Below are positions 1 through 7,921 of a DNA stretch of 64,000 bases, piece by piece. Source of the DNA: Micromonospora sp. HK10 (GTDB lineage Bacteria; Actinomycetota; Actinomycetes; Mycobacteriales; Micromonosporaceae); NCBI RefSeq assembly GCF_000982955.1, contig NZ_KQ058701.1, positions 1 through 64,000 of the forward strand, read 5' to 3'. The notes under the pieces were generated by a model. It had not been told where the DNA came from. It did not search any database and was given only the letters and a program-made list of their open reading frames with translations. The translations under genes were made by a program, and so were the position numbers. The stretch's first letter is position 1. Each line of letters begins with the position of its first letter.

Positions 1-1605
1 CGGCGCGCCCTGGGTCGGCCCCTCCTCGGCGCTGGGCAGCCGGGGATCGGGCACCTGGGCCGGGCCGGCCGCCCCGAAGGTGGCCTCCGTCCCGGGCCAG
101 CGCAGCGCGGCCGGCTCCCCGACGTCGTGCCGGTCGTCGCGGCCGAGCACCCAGCGGGTCATCCCGTCGGCCGCCAGCCGCAGCAGCTGGGCGCGGCCGT
201 CGCGGGAGGTGGTGGCCAGCGGCACCGCCGAGTCGACCCGGGCGCCGGGCGCGGCGTCGCAGAGCAGCAGGTTGAGCATCGGCCCGACCAGGCGGTGGAA
301 CCCGCTGCGGTCGCGCAGGGTCACCCCGTCCGGGATGGCCACCTCGTCGGCGTACGGGGTGCGCGGGCCGGGCGCGTGCGCCATGGCGCCCAGCCGCAGC
401 CAGCCGGACTGCTGGTAGTGGCGCAGCCGCTGGGCGAACCAGGTGGACTGGGCCTCGCCGAGGAAGCCGTACCGGTCCTCCTCGCGGTGGGTGAGGGCGA
501 TGGTGGAGTTCAGCCCGGCCACCACCACCCGCAGGTCCGGCACGGGGAACAGCGTCCAGGGCTGCTCACTGTCGAAGATCCGGTCCTCGATGCCCTGGTA
601 CAGCTCGTCGAAGAGCCGTGCGTAGTGCCGCCACTTCGGCCAGTACGGCGGCTGCGGGTCGACGTCGTCGGCCTCGCAGGTGGCGAAGTACGCCCGGCTG
701 GCGGCCAGGGTGACGTCGCGCGGGCCGGGCACCACGACCAGCCGGTGCGGCTCCAGCCCGAGCAGCACCCGCAGGCCGGTGAGGAAGGTCAGCGCGTCGG
801 AGAACTCCCGCGGGCTGCCCGACTCGGTCAGGTTGCCGGCCACCACGAGCAGGTCCGGGCGGGGCACCCCGTCGTTCATCAGCAGGGTGAGGTCGCCCAT
901 CAGGTGTTCCTGGAGCTCGCCGGGGGTGACCGGGGCACCGGGGGCGATCATGCCGCGGCCGAAGCGCGGCCCGGCCACCTGGAGCACGGTCAGCGTGCCC
1001 CGGGACACCGGCGCGGCGGTCGCGGCGGGCGGGAACGGCGGCGGGTTGATCGGCGTACGCCGGGCCCGCCGGGGTGCCGGCGGGCCGGCGGCCGGGGCGG
1101 CGAGCACCCCGGCCGGATCGGCGGGGTGGTGCGGGAACGCCGGCTGCCGCATCGGCTTGGCCCGGCCGTCGAGCGCCTCCCGGATCCGGTCGAGCACCCG
1201 GCCCCGGGCCTGTGCCGGGTCGGTGACGCCGACCAGGTCGACGTAGGTGATGGTGGCCAGCAGCCCGTCGATCGGGCAGTCCTCCACCCGGACGGTGACC
1301 AGCTTGTTGCCGGTGCCGTCCGGGTCGGCGCGCAGCGCCGCCTGCCACTCCAGCTTGCCGTAGGTGGAGTGCAGGTAGCGTTCGGAGAGCACCGCCACCA
1401 CCACCTCGGCCTCGCGGACCCCGCGGTCCATGAAGTCGATGAAGTTGGTGCCGGCCACGAAGTCCCACGCCTGCAACAGCGTGCGGTACCCGGCGGCCTC
1501 GAACTCCCAGGCGAGCCAGGTGGCCCAGCGTTCGTCAGCCGGCGAGTAGCTGATGAAGAAGTCGATGGGGCGGTCGGACCGGGTGGGGTGCGCGCCTACA
1601 GCCAC
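1..1605 (-). CDS. TIR domain protein with degenerate metallophosphoesterase-like domain (3' end off window)
   Basis: The partial reading frame runs off the left edge; about 535 residues are visible. GTG at 1605-1603 is chosen because the frame opens there behind a GGTGG stretch; the nearby ATG at 1613 hits a stop after five codons. Residues about 14-135 form a TIR domain (FFISYSPADERWATWLAWEF near the start, AWDFVAG, then YGKLEWQAAL containing the Glu expected of NADase TIR domains). Residues about 195-430 align by eye to a calcineurin-like phosphoesterase (VVAGNLTESG, VVPGPRDV, GLNS), but the usual ligands are replaced: the D-x-H entry is GPR, GDLT is GNLT, and GNHD is GPRD. TIR proteins act in NAD+ depletion or signalling, often in anti-phage defence; the second domain may be a binding module. 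The domain calls are firm and the cellular role is unknown. The missing C terminus may hold a further effector or repeat domain. Confidence 0.75.
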   Translation of the reverse strand, partial: MAVGAHPTRSDRPIDFFISYSPADERWATWLAWEFEAAGYRTLLQAWDFVAGTNFIDFMDRGVREAEVVVAVLSERYLHSTYGKLEWQAALRADPDGTGNKLVTVRVEDCPIDGLLATITYVDLVGVTDPAQARGRVLDRIREALDGRAKPMRQPAFPHHPADPAGVLAAPAAGPPAPRRARRTPINPPPFPPAATAAPVSRGTLTVLQVAGPRFGRGMIAPGAPVTPGELQEHLMGDLTLLMNDGVPRPDLLVVAGNLTESGSPREFSDALTFLTGLRVLLGLEPHRLVVVPGPRDVTLAASRAYFATCEADDVDPQPPYWPKWRHYARLFDELYQGIEDRIFDSEQPWTLFPVPDLRVVVAGLNSTIALTHREEDRYGFLGEAQSTWFAQRLRHYQQSGWLRLGAMAHAPGPRTPYADEVAIPDGVTLRDRSGFHRLVGPMLNLLLCDAAPGARVDSAVPLATTSRDGRAQLLRLAADGMTRWVLGRDDRHDVGEPAALRWPGTEATFGAAGPAQVPDPRLPSAEEGPTQGAP

Positions 1606-1701
1606 GTGGTCATTATCACCACCGACGGTCAATCCGTGGCCACCCTCGGCAGCCGCGTCGGGCCCGACCGGGCGCGCGTGGGTGTGCGAGGATCATGCGT
1701 C

Positions 1702-2928
1702 GTGAAGACCGTCGGCGAGCCGCCGTCCGCCGTGCCGGACCGATCGCGTTGGGGTCGGCTGCACGTACTGGACTGGATCGCGATCGGGCTCGCGGTCCTC
1801 GGCGTGGCCGCTGTCCTCACCGGCCTGCTCCCCCGGGCCGACGCCGAGGCCACCCTCCGCCGGATCGGGCCCATCCTGGTCTTCCTCGGCACGGTCGTGG
1901 TGCTGGCCGAGCTGACCGCGGTGGCCGGGGTCTTCGACGCCCTGGCCGCCCGGGTGGCGATCACCGCCCGGGGCAGTTACCGGGCGCTGTTCTGGCTCTG
2001 CGTCGGGTTCGCCTCGGTGACCACCATCGCGCTCAACCTGGACACCACCGCCGTGCTGCTCACCCCGGTGATGATCGCCTTGGCCCGCAAGCTCGGTGTG
2101 CCACCGACGCCGCTGGCGATGACCACGGTCTGGCTGGCGAACACGGCGAGCCTGCTGCTGCCGGTGTCCAATCTGACCAACATCCTGGCCAGCGACCGGA
2201 TCGCGTTGGAGCCGGTGCCGTGGGCGGCCCGGATGTGGGCGCCGCAACTGGTGGCCATCGTGATCACCATGGTGCTGCTGTGGTGGTGGTACTGGCGGCC
2301 GGCGCGGGCCGGCGCCGACCCCTTCGTGCCCCCACCGCCGCACGTGCCGCCCGACCGGGTGCTGTACCGCACCGCGATCCTCGCCTGCCTGCTCTTCGTG
2401 GCCGGGATCCTGGTCGGGGTCGAGATCGGCGTCGCCTCCGGGGTGGCCGCCGCGATCCTGGTCGGCGGGTTCGCGGTACGCGCCCGGGGCAGCCTGCGGT
2501 TCGCGCTGGTGCCGTGGCGGCTGCTGGTCTTCGTGACCGGGCTCTTCCTGGTGGTGCAGACCATCGGCCGGTACGGGCTGGACACCGTGATGGGCACGCT
2601 GATCGGCGGCGACCCGGGCGCCGAGGGCGCGCTGCGCGCGGGCGCCGTCGGCGCGCTCGCCGCCAACGTGGTCAACAACCTGCCCGCCTATCTGGCCGGG
2701 GAGGCGGTGATCGCCGTCGACCACCACACCCAGCTGCTGGCCCTGCTGGTCGGCACCAACGTCGGCCCGCTGGCCACCCCGTGGGCGTCGCTGGCCACCC
2801 TGATCTGGTACGAGCGTTGCCGGGCCGCGGGGGTGGCGGTGCCGCTGGGCCGGTTCGTCGCCACCAGCGCCGCGCTCGCCGCCCTGGCCACCACGGCCAC
2901 CGTGGCCACCCTGCTGGTCGCGTCCTGA
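1702..2928 (+). CDS. ArsB/NhaD-type (SLC13 superfamily) ion permease
   Basis: 408-residue polytopic membrane protein with about ten hydrophobic segments. Family-type motifs are visible: NLDTTAVLLTPV in the first half, PVSNLTNILA in the centre, and NVVNNLPAYLAG with GTNVGP in the second half, giving the inverted two-fold pattern of the ArsB/NhaD ion-transporter superfamily. The GTG at 1702 follows a non-coding stretch; the same frame stays open upstream to 127 only because it lies antisense to the TIR gene. The substrate (arsenite, Na+/H+ or dicarboxylate) cannot be read from sequence. There is no arsenic gene beside it, so an ars role is not supported. It is divergent from the TIR gene with under 100 bp between them. 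Confidence 0.85.
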   Translation: MKTVGEPPSAVPDRSRWGRLHVLDWIAIGLAVLGVAAVLTGLLPRADAEATLRRIGPILVFLGTVVVLAELTAVAGVFDALAARVAITARGSYRALFWLCVGFASVTTIALNLDTTAVLLTPVMIALARKLGVPPTPLAMTTVWLANTASLLLPVSNLTNILASDRIALEPVPWAARMWAPQLVAIVITMVLLWWWYWRPARAGADPFVPPPPHVPPDRVLYRTAILACLLFVAGILVGVEIGVASGVAAAILVGGFAVRARGSLRFALVPWRLLVFVTGLFLVVQTIGRYGLDTVMGTLIGGDPGAEGALRAGAVGALAANVVNNLPAYLAGEAVIAVDHHTQLLALLVGTNVGPLATPWASLATLIWYERCRAAGVAVPLGRFVATSAALAALATTATVATLLVAS

Positions 2929-3019
2929 CTCCCTGGTCGGCGGCCCCCGCGACCGGGTCGCGACGGGCGGGCCGGCCTCGTGCGCCCGGCCTCACCGGCC
3001 TCGGCCCAGGCCGCCGTCG

Positions 3020-3469
3020 TCAGCGTGACGGCCCGGCCAACCGGCGGACGGCATACAGCAGCGCGCTGGCGGCAAAGAGCGCCCCGCTGACCGCCAGCCA
3101 TCGGCCGAGCATCGCCCGAGGCGCCAGGCTAGTCGCCGCCAGGTAGGTGCCGTCGCCGAGCCCGAGGATCCCGGGCAGGTAGACCAGGAACAGCAGGCCG
3201 GCGCCGAGCGCCGGGACCCGGACGTGGTTCAACGACGACGGCGTCCCCCGCCGGCCCAGGGCGGCCCGCAGCACCCGGTCGACCGAGGCGTACGCCGGGA
3301 AGAGGACCAGGTCGTGCGCGACGGCCGCGCCGACGAACCAGAGCAGCATCCGGCCGGCCGACGCCTCGCCGGCCAACCGCAGCGCGATCCAGCCGGTGAC
3401 CGCGAAGCAGCCGGCCAGCAGCGCCAGGTGCCAGGGCGCCGCGCCGTACGCCCGCCGGAACTCAGCCAT
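3020..3469 (-). CDS. Small four-helix membrane protein coupled to the molybdoenzyme
   Basis: 149 residues with four hydrophobic segments (about 15-32, 40-60, 85-105, 122-140). Its ATG lies 8 nt inside the end of the upstream molybdopterin oxidoreductase gene, so the two are probably translationally coupled. No family is recognised by name. Because it always follows the oxidoreductase in this reading and has no other domain, a role as membrane partner of that enzyme is inferred only. Confidence 0.75.
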   Translation of the reverse strand: MAEFRRAYGAAPWHLALLAGCFAVTGWIALRLAGEASAGRMLLWFVGAAVAHDLVLFPAYASVDRVLRAALGRRGTPSSLNHVRVPALGAGLLFLVYLPGILGLGDGTYLAATSLAPRAMLGRWLAVSGALFAASALLYAVRRLAGPSR

Positions 3470-4781
3470 CGAAGACGATCTCCTCGACCCACTTGGTGCA
3501 GTGCACCCCGGGCAGCGCGGGCACGATGATCCGGGCCGGGTAGCCGTGGTCCGGGCTGAGGTCGACGCCGTTGACCCGCAGGGCGAGCAGCGCGTCCGGG
3601 TCGCCGACCTGGTTGCCCTGCAGCCTCGCCTGGCGGAACTGGCCGGTCCGCTCCAGCGAGCGCACCCGCGCCGAGCCCGGGTCGGTCGCGCCGACCATCG
3701 CGGCGAGGTCCCGCAACCGGACCCCGGTCCAGGTCTGCGACGTGGACCACCCCTCCACGCAGGCGATCGGCAGGGTGGCGGTGTGCTGCGCCAGCGCGAG
3801 CAGCCGGCCCCGGTCCAGGGTGGCGGTGCGGTCCCCGGCGCGCAGGGTGAGCCGCCAGTCCGGCCCGGTCTGCGCCGGCGTGACGCCGGCCGCGGCGACG
3901 CTGCGGTTGACCGGGAAGCCGGTGGGGCCGGCGCCGGCCCGCCGGCCCCGGGGCAGCAGCAGCGCGGTGCGGCGCAGCGCGTCGACGCTCTGCCCGACGG
4001 TCAGCGCGGCCAGCAGCAGCGAGCCGCCGCCGACCAGGGCCAGCACCCCGCGCCGGCTCATCGTGGCCGGGCCGGGCCGCCTGGCCACCAGGCCGTCCGG
4101 GTCCGCCGGCTCCGGCCCGGTGCGGTCCAGCGGGGTACGCCCGTGGTTCGGCCCGCGCAGCGCGGTGAGCATCCGGGGCAGCTTGATCGCCACGTGCGTC
4201 ACCAGGGCCGCCGTGAAGATCCAGGCGCCGAACCAGTGCGCGGTGTAGAAGTCGAAGCCGAACAGGTACGCGTACTGGATGTTGAGCAGGCCGGTGGCCG
4301 TCTGGAAGAGGATGCCGCCGACCAGCAGCAGCAGCGACAGCCGCTCCAGCAGTTGCGCGGCCGAGCGGGCGGGCGGCCAGTCGAAGAGCTTCGGCACCAC
4401 CGACCAGAGTTTGCCCAGCACCACCGGCACCAGCACGATGCCGAGCGTCACGTGCAGTCCCTGGGTGACCCGGAACAGCCAGGCGGGCCGGGTGGGCCAG
4501 GCGAAGACCGGCGGGTGCAGCCAGCCCACGTCCCGGGGGAAGGCCTGGTCGAGCCGGGGCGCGTAGGCGATCCAGTCGAGCAGGCCGGTGACGATCACCA
4601 GGGGCAGGGTGGCGAGCAGCACCGCGCCGAGCATCGAGGTCAGCCACGGTCCCCGGACCGGGCTGCGCCAGGCTCGGTCCGCGGCGTCGACCCCGGGCGG
4701 CCGGTGCCGGGCCAGCGCGCGCCACAGCGCGGCCGGGGCGGCGGCCGGCGCGTCGTCCGGCGGCGGTGGGCTGGCGGGCAC
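3462..4781 (-). CDS. Molybdopterin-dependent oxidoreductase fused to a cytochrome b561-like membrane domain
   Basis: 439 residues, GTG start preceded by GGAGGAGAC. The N-terminal half has about four membrane segments with His residues positioned as in cytochrome b561/b_N proteins (QGLHVTLG, YTAHWFG, VTHVAIK). After a linker comes a further hydrophobic stretch behind MSRRGVLALVGG that looks like an internal twin-arginine-type anchor, then a sulfite-oxidase-type molybdopterin domain. The Cys in LPIACVEGWS is the expected Mo ligand, and the end GVHCTKWVEEIVFDG is typical of the family. Likely an extracytoplasmic Mo enzyme passing electrons through its own haem b domain; the substrate is unknown. 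The upstream region carries a motif shared with the epimerase and GT2 operon promoters (see 4826-4883). Confidence 0.88.
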   Translation of the reverse strand: MPASPPPPDDAPAAAPAALWRALARHRPPGVDAADRAWRSPVRGPWLTSMLGAVLLATLPLVIVTGLLDWIAYAPRLDQAFPRDVGWLHPPVFAWPTRPAWLFRVTQGLHVTLGIVLVPVVLGKLWSVVPKLFDWPPARSAAQLLERLSLLLLVGGILFQTATGLLNIQYAYLFGFDFYTAHWFGAWIFTAALVTHVAIKLPRMLTALRGPNHGRTPLDRTGPEPADPDGLVARRPGPATMSRRGVLALVGGGSLLLAALTVGQSVDALRRTALLLPRGRRAGAGPTGFPVNRSVAAAGVTPAQTGPDWRLTLRAGDRTATLDRGRLLALAQHTATLPIACVEGWSTSQTWTGVRLRDLAAMVGATDPGSARVRSLERTGQFRQARLQGNQVGDPDALLALRVNGVDLSPDHGYPARIIVPALPGVHCTKWVEEIVFDG

Positions 4782-4825
4782 GTCTCCTCCTGTGTCGGTG
4801 GCGGGCGGGTCCCGGCTCCAGCCAG

Positions 4826-4883
4826 ACGCTAGACGCCGCCGCCGGCCACCGGCCCGGTTTGCCGCATTACCGAACGCTTACCG
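4826..4883 (-). promoter_or_regulatory. Promoter and shared 18-bp motif upstream of the molybdoenzyme
   Basis: On the minus strand the 18-mer GTAAGCGTTCGGTAATGC lies at 4881-4864, followed 32 nt later by a TAGCGT -10 box at 4831-4826. The same motif and -10 arrangement recurs upstream of the epimerase (7922) and the GT2 operon (10623). The motif contains two GGTAA-type half-sites about 11 bp apart, as expected for an OmpR/PhoB-type activator. The binding protein is not identified. Confidence 0.6.
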
Positions 4884-4969
4884 TCGTGCCGCCGCCCGAC
4901 CCGCGGCCCGAACCCCGTCCAGGGGCCGCGGTCGGGCATGCGGGGCTGCGCTCGGCGCACACCGGCGGC

Positions 4970-5995
4970 TCACCCGTGCCCGGGCCGGCCCGCCTCGGCG
5001 AGCAGGCGATCACCGAGGTCGGTCCGCGAGTAGAGCACCTGCCGGCCCACCCGGCGCGAGGTGAGCAGCGCGGCGGCGCGCAGCGCCTGCAGGTGCACGC
5101 TGAGCGTCGGCGCGGAGAGCGCCATCTGGGTGGCGGCCTGGCTGGTCGACATCGGCAGGTCCAGCTGGGCCAGCAGGGCGGCCCGGGTCTGGCCGAGGAC
5201 ACCGGTCAGCGCCGAGCCGGGCCGATCGAGGCGCTCCGCCCACAGCCGGCCGAGCCCGCGCGGGGAATAGGAGACGCTCGGTGCCGCCGGCCCGGCGGTG
5301 CGTACCAGCACATCCGGCCAGGCGAAGGCGCACGGCACGAGCAGCAGCCCACGCCCGCCGCAGTCGGCGTGGCCCTCGTAGTACTTGACGACGCGCAGCG
5401 TCCCGTTGGCGAAGGTCACCGACGGGTGCAGGTCGCGCAGCATCCGGTCGACGCCGCCGTCGGCCAGGGCGTCGAGCCGGTAGGCGATGTCGTCGTTGAG
5501 CAACGCGTCCAGCCGCGGCCAGTCCGGGGCGATCACCACCCGGTGGTACGCCTCGATCGCCGCGGTGACCGGGCCGATGCCCGCGTCCGGGCGGTCCACC
5601 AGCGCCTGCAGCAGGGCGCGCCGGCCCTCACGGCCCGGGCCCTGCTGGGCGATCCGGTGGCCCGCCAGGTGCGCCAGCTCCCGCGCCACGACCTCCGGGT
5701 CGGCGGCGGCGACCTGCTCGAGCGCCTCGGCGAAGGTCGACGACCGGCGCTCCGGTGGCGGCAGCAGGAAGTCGGGAAGATAGCCCGCTGGGCGCACCAG
5801 CGCCCGCAGCAGGTCGAGGTCGTGCCCGCGCAGCCGGCCCGCGCGCTCGGCGAACCGGTCGAGCCACGGACGGTGCAGGTGCGGCCCGCGCTGGCCCGCG
5901 GCGAGGGTACGCAGGCTCGCGACGGTCTCCGTGAGCGGCGAGGCGGCGAAGCGCACCCGGGCCAGGTCCGTCGCCGTGACGTGCAGATGGATCAC
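4970..5995 (-). CDS. ArsR-type winged-helix transcriptional regulator with long N-terminal domain
   Basis: 341 residues from GTG at 5995 (GGAGGG about 9 nt upstream). The C-terminal 80 residues are a winged helix of ArsR type: DLPMSTSQAATQMALSAPTLSVHLQALRAAALL, then the wing RRVGRQVLYSRTDLG. The long N-terminal part (RVRFAASPLTETVASLRTLA...) is that of the actinobacterial DUF5937/ArsR group, with no metal-binding Cys pair visible, so ligand sensing is probably not ArsR-like metal binding. A paralogue of the same layout is at 62660-63640. The operator-like palindrome 6009-6028 overlaps its ribosome binding site, suggesting autorepression and control of the divergent reductase gene. Confidence 0.85.
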   Translation of the reverse strand: MIHLHVTATDLARVRFAASPLTETVASLRTLAAGQRGPHLHRPWLDRFAERAGRLRGHDLDLLRALVRPAGYLPDFLLPPPERRSSTFAEALEQVAAADPEVVARELAHLAGHRIAQQGPGREGRRALLQALVDRPDAGIGPVTAAIEAYHRVVIAPDWPRLDALLNDDIAYRLDALADGGVDRMLRDLHPSVTFANGTLRVVKYYEGHADCGGRGLLLVPCAFAWPDVLVRTAGPAAPSVSYSPRGLGRLWAERLDRPGSALTGVLGQTRAALLAQLDLPMSTSQAATQMALSAPTLSVHLQALRAAALLTSRRVGRQVLYSRTDLGDRLLAEAGRPGHG

Positions 5996-6008
5996 GCGGA
6001 CGCCCTCC

Positions 6009-6028
6009 GATTAGGGCTCAGCCTAATC
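6009..6028. promoter_or_regulatory. Palindromic operator between ArsR-type regulator and divergent reductase
   Basis: GATTAGGGCTCAGCCTAATC: perfect 7-bp arms (GATTAGG/CCTAATC) around 6 bp. It sits 14 nt upstream of the regulator start and about 66 nt upstream of the reductase start at 6094. Placement and symmetry fit the dimeric ArsR-type protein encoded next to it. A similarly spaced, less perfect palindrome precedes the paralogous regulator at 63640. Confidence 0.6.
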
Positions 6029-6093
6029 GTGGCCGGGCCGTCGTGGCCACCCGAGACTGAGGACACCCAACCGGACCATGGAGGACAGCAGAG

Positions 6094-6675
6094 ATGCGTA
6101 CCCTGATCTACACCGCCTTCGTATCCCTGGACGGCGTCGTCGACTCGCCCGGCGGCGGCAGCCCGACCGAGGCGCACCGCAGCGGCGGGTGGACCTACCG
6201 GGACATCGAGTTCCGGCCCGAGGCGTATGAGCTGAAGGGCCGGGAGACCACCGAGGCCGCCGCGCTGATGTTCGGCCGGACCAGCTACCAGGCGTTCGCA
6301 CCGGTGTGGCCGGACCTGGCGGACTTCGCCGCCCTCAAGGACCTGCCGAAGTACGTCGTCTCGACCACCCTCGACCCGGCGGCCCTCGTCCACAACTGGG
6401 GTGAGATCACCATCCTGCGCTCCCTCGACGACGTCGCGGCGCTCAAGGAGACCGACGGCGGCCCGATCGTCGTGCACGGCAGCGCCACCCTCGCCCGCAA
6501 CCTCTCCGACGCCGGCCTGATCGACCGCTACCACCTGCTGGTCTTCCCGCTGCTGCTCGGCGCCGGCAAGCGGATGTTCAGCGACACCGACAGGGACAAG
6601 CAGCTGCTCAGGGTCGTCGAGTCCGAGACGTACGCCAACGGCATCGTCAAACTCGTCTACGACGTGGTCCGCTGA
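6094..6675 (+). CDS. Dihydrofolate-reductase-fold (RibD C-terminal-like) reductase
   Basis: 193 residues, ATG preceded by GGAGGACAG. Starts MRTLIYTAFVSLDGVV and carries MFGRTSYQAF, IVVHGSATLARNL and YHLLVFPLLLGAGKRMF, the usual landmarks of the DHFR/RibD-C family of NADPH-dependent reductases common in actinomycetes. It is divergent from the ArsR-type regulator and followed after 10 nt by the questin-oxidase-like gene, so the two probably form one regulated operon. The natural substrate is not known for this group. Confidence 0.88.
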   Translation: MRTLIYTAFVSLDGVVDSPGGGSPTEAHRSGGWTYRDIEFRPEAYELKGRETTEAAALMFGRTSYQAFAPVWPDLADFAALKDLPKYVVSTTLDPAALVHNWGEITILRSLDDVAALKETDGGPIVVHGSATLARNLSDAGLIDRYHLLVFPLLLGAGKRMFSDTDRDKQLLRVVESETYANGIVKLVYDVVR

Positions 6676-6685
6676 GGTGACCGGG

Positions 6686-7768
6686 ATGAACCACGAACCG
6701 GTGACGGAGAGCCTGTCCGCGGCGTACGAGCGGTTGCACGCGTACGGGCCGGAGTTCGGCGGCGACGAGGAAGGCAACCACGGGCTGACCAACCACGGTC
6801 CGATGGCGGTGGAGGTGATGCTCCGGCGCGGGCTGGACGTCGACGTCGAGGGCTGGCTCGACCGCTACGTACGCCGTCTGGCGGAGCTGCCCGCCACGGG
6901 CGCGACCATCCGCGCCGACGAGTGGCAGGCCGCCCTGGGTCAGGCGCGACGGCTGCCCGACTGGGCCGCGTACTTCCGGCACGAGCTGGCCGGGCGGGCG
7001 TGGCAGGAGGTGCTCGCCCAGTGGTGGCCACGGCTGCTGCCGGGCATCGTGGCCGGCTCCACCCACGGCGTGATCCGGGTCGGCCACGCGGTGCGCGCCC
7101 TGCGCGGCGCCGCCGGCGCGCCGGCCGGCCCGGCCCTCGACGAGCTGGCCCACGGGCTGGCGTTCTGGGCCGCGCGCTACCGCCCGCTCGCCGGGGTCGT
7201 CGCGCCGGCCGGCACCCTGAGCCCGCGCCAGGCCCTCCCCGCCGTCACCCGGCTGGCGGACCAGAGCGGCTTCATCGCGCATCGCCTGGACCGGCTCGAA
7301 CGCAGCCCGGGCTGGGCCGGCAGCCTGCGGACCCTGGCGCCCGCCGGGTCCGCCGAGGAGGTCCCGGCGCGGCTGGCGGGACTCGTCGACGCCGCCACCG
7401 AGGCCTACCTCGGGCTCGGCCACGGCTCGCCGGTCCTGCTGGTGCACGCCGCCACCGCGCCCAACGCGGTGCGCCACGTGCTGCCGGTCCTGCCGGTCGG
7501 GCTGTGGCTGCCGAGCCTCGCGGCAGCCTGGGCCGCCGCGGCGGCGGTGGTCGCGACGTACGCCCCGGCCCGGCCGGCGCCGGCCGCCGAGATCGCCGGG
7601 CGCTACCCCGGGGTGACCCGCGAGGACGCGCTCCAGCGGGCCGCCGAGCACGGCGACGAGCATGTCCTGAAGTTCGCCGACACGGCCGTCGAGGCGTACG
7701 ACCGTACCGGCGATCCCGCGATGCTGGCCGCGACGCTGCACGTGGGCGCGTTGATCGAGCGCCCCTGA
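6686..7768 (+). CDS. Questin-oxidase-like protein (DUF4243 family)
   Basis: 360 residues from ATG 6686, which has GAGGTG spaced 6-7 nt upstream; a GTG at 6677 in the same frame is a possible earlier start. The features LHAYGPEFGG, GLTNHGPMAVEVM and GSTHGVIRVGHAVRAL, plus repeated conserved His residues (NHGP, THGV, AEHGDEHVLKF), match the questin-oxidase/DUF4243 family, where a fungal member catalyses a Baeyer-Villiger-type cleavage of an anthraquinone. A bacterial function is not established. It is likely co-transcribed with the upstream reductase under the divergent ArsR-type regulator. Confidence 0.82.
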   Translation: MNHEPVTESLSAAYERLHAYGPEFGGDEEGNHGLTNHGPMAVEVMLRRGLDVDVEGWLDRYVRRLAELPATGATIRADEWQAALGQARRLPDWAAYFRHELAGRAWQEVLAQWWPRLLPGIVAGSTHGVIRVGHAVRALRGAAGAPAGPALDELAHGLAFWAARYRPLAGVVAPAGTLSPRQALPAVTRLADQSGFIAHRLDRLERSPGWAGSLRTLAPAGSAEEVPARLAGLVDAATEAYLGLGHGSPVLLVHAATAPNAVRHVLPVLPVGLWLPSLAAAWAAAAAVVATYAPARPAPAAEIAGRYPGVTREDALQRAAEHGDEHVLKFADTAVEAYDRTGDPAMLAATLHVGALIERP

Positions 7769-7851
7769 CGCGCGCGGTGGGCCCTCGGCGACGGTCCGGA
7801 GCGCCGGCCGGGTTGGATGCGGCTGCCGGAGCGGGGCTGGTGGGCCTGGCG

Positions 7852-7914
7852 CTCTTACGGAACGCTGACGTCCACCGCGAACCGGCCGGTCCGGGTCGCC
7901 CGGTGCCCTAGCGT
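7852..7914 (+). promoter_or_regulatory. Promoter and shared motif upstream of the epimerase
   Basis: The minus-strand 18-mer GTCAGCGTTCCGTAAGAG (7869-7852) matches the motif upstream of the molybdoenzyme at 14 of 18 positions, in inverted orientation relative to the gene. A TAGCGT -10 box lies at 7909-7914, 7 nt before the ATG at 7922, so the transcript is probably leaderless. Confidence 0.55.
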
Positions 7915-7921
7915 GGATCGC

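Noticed and set aside
127..1701. Long + strand frame running into the permease gene
   Set aside because: It lies antisense to the TIR gene and has the Gly/Arg/Pro/His-rich composition of a shadow; the permease starts at GTG 1702.
1702..2928. Permease as part of an arsenic resistance operon
   Set aside because: No arsenate reductase or related gene nearby, and the ArsR-type regulator at 4970 lacks metal-binding Cys and has its own operon.
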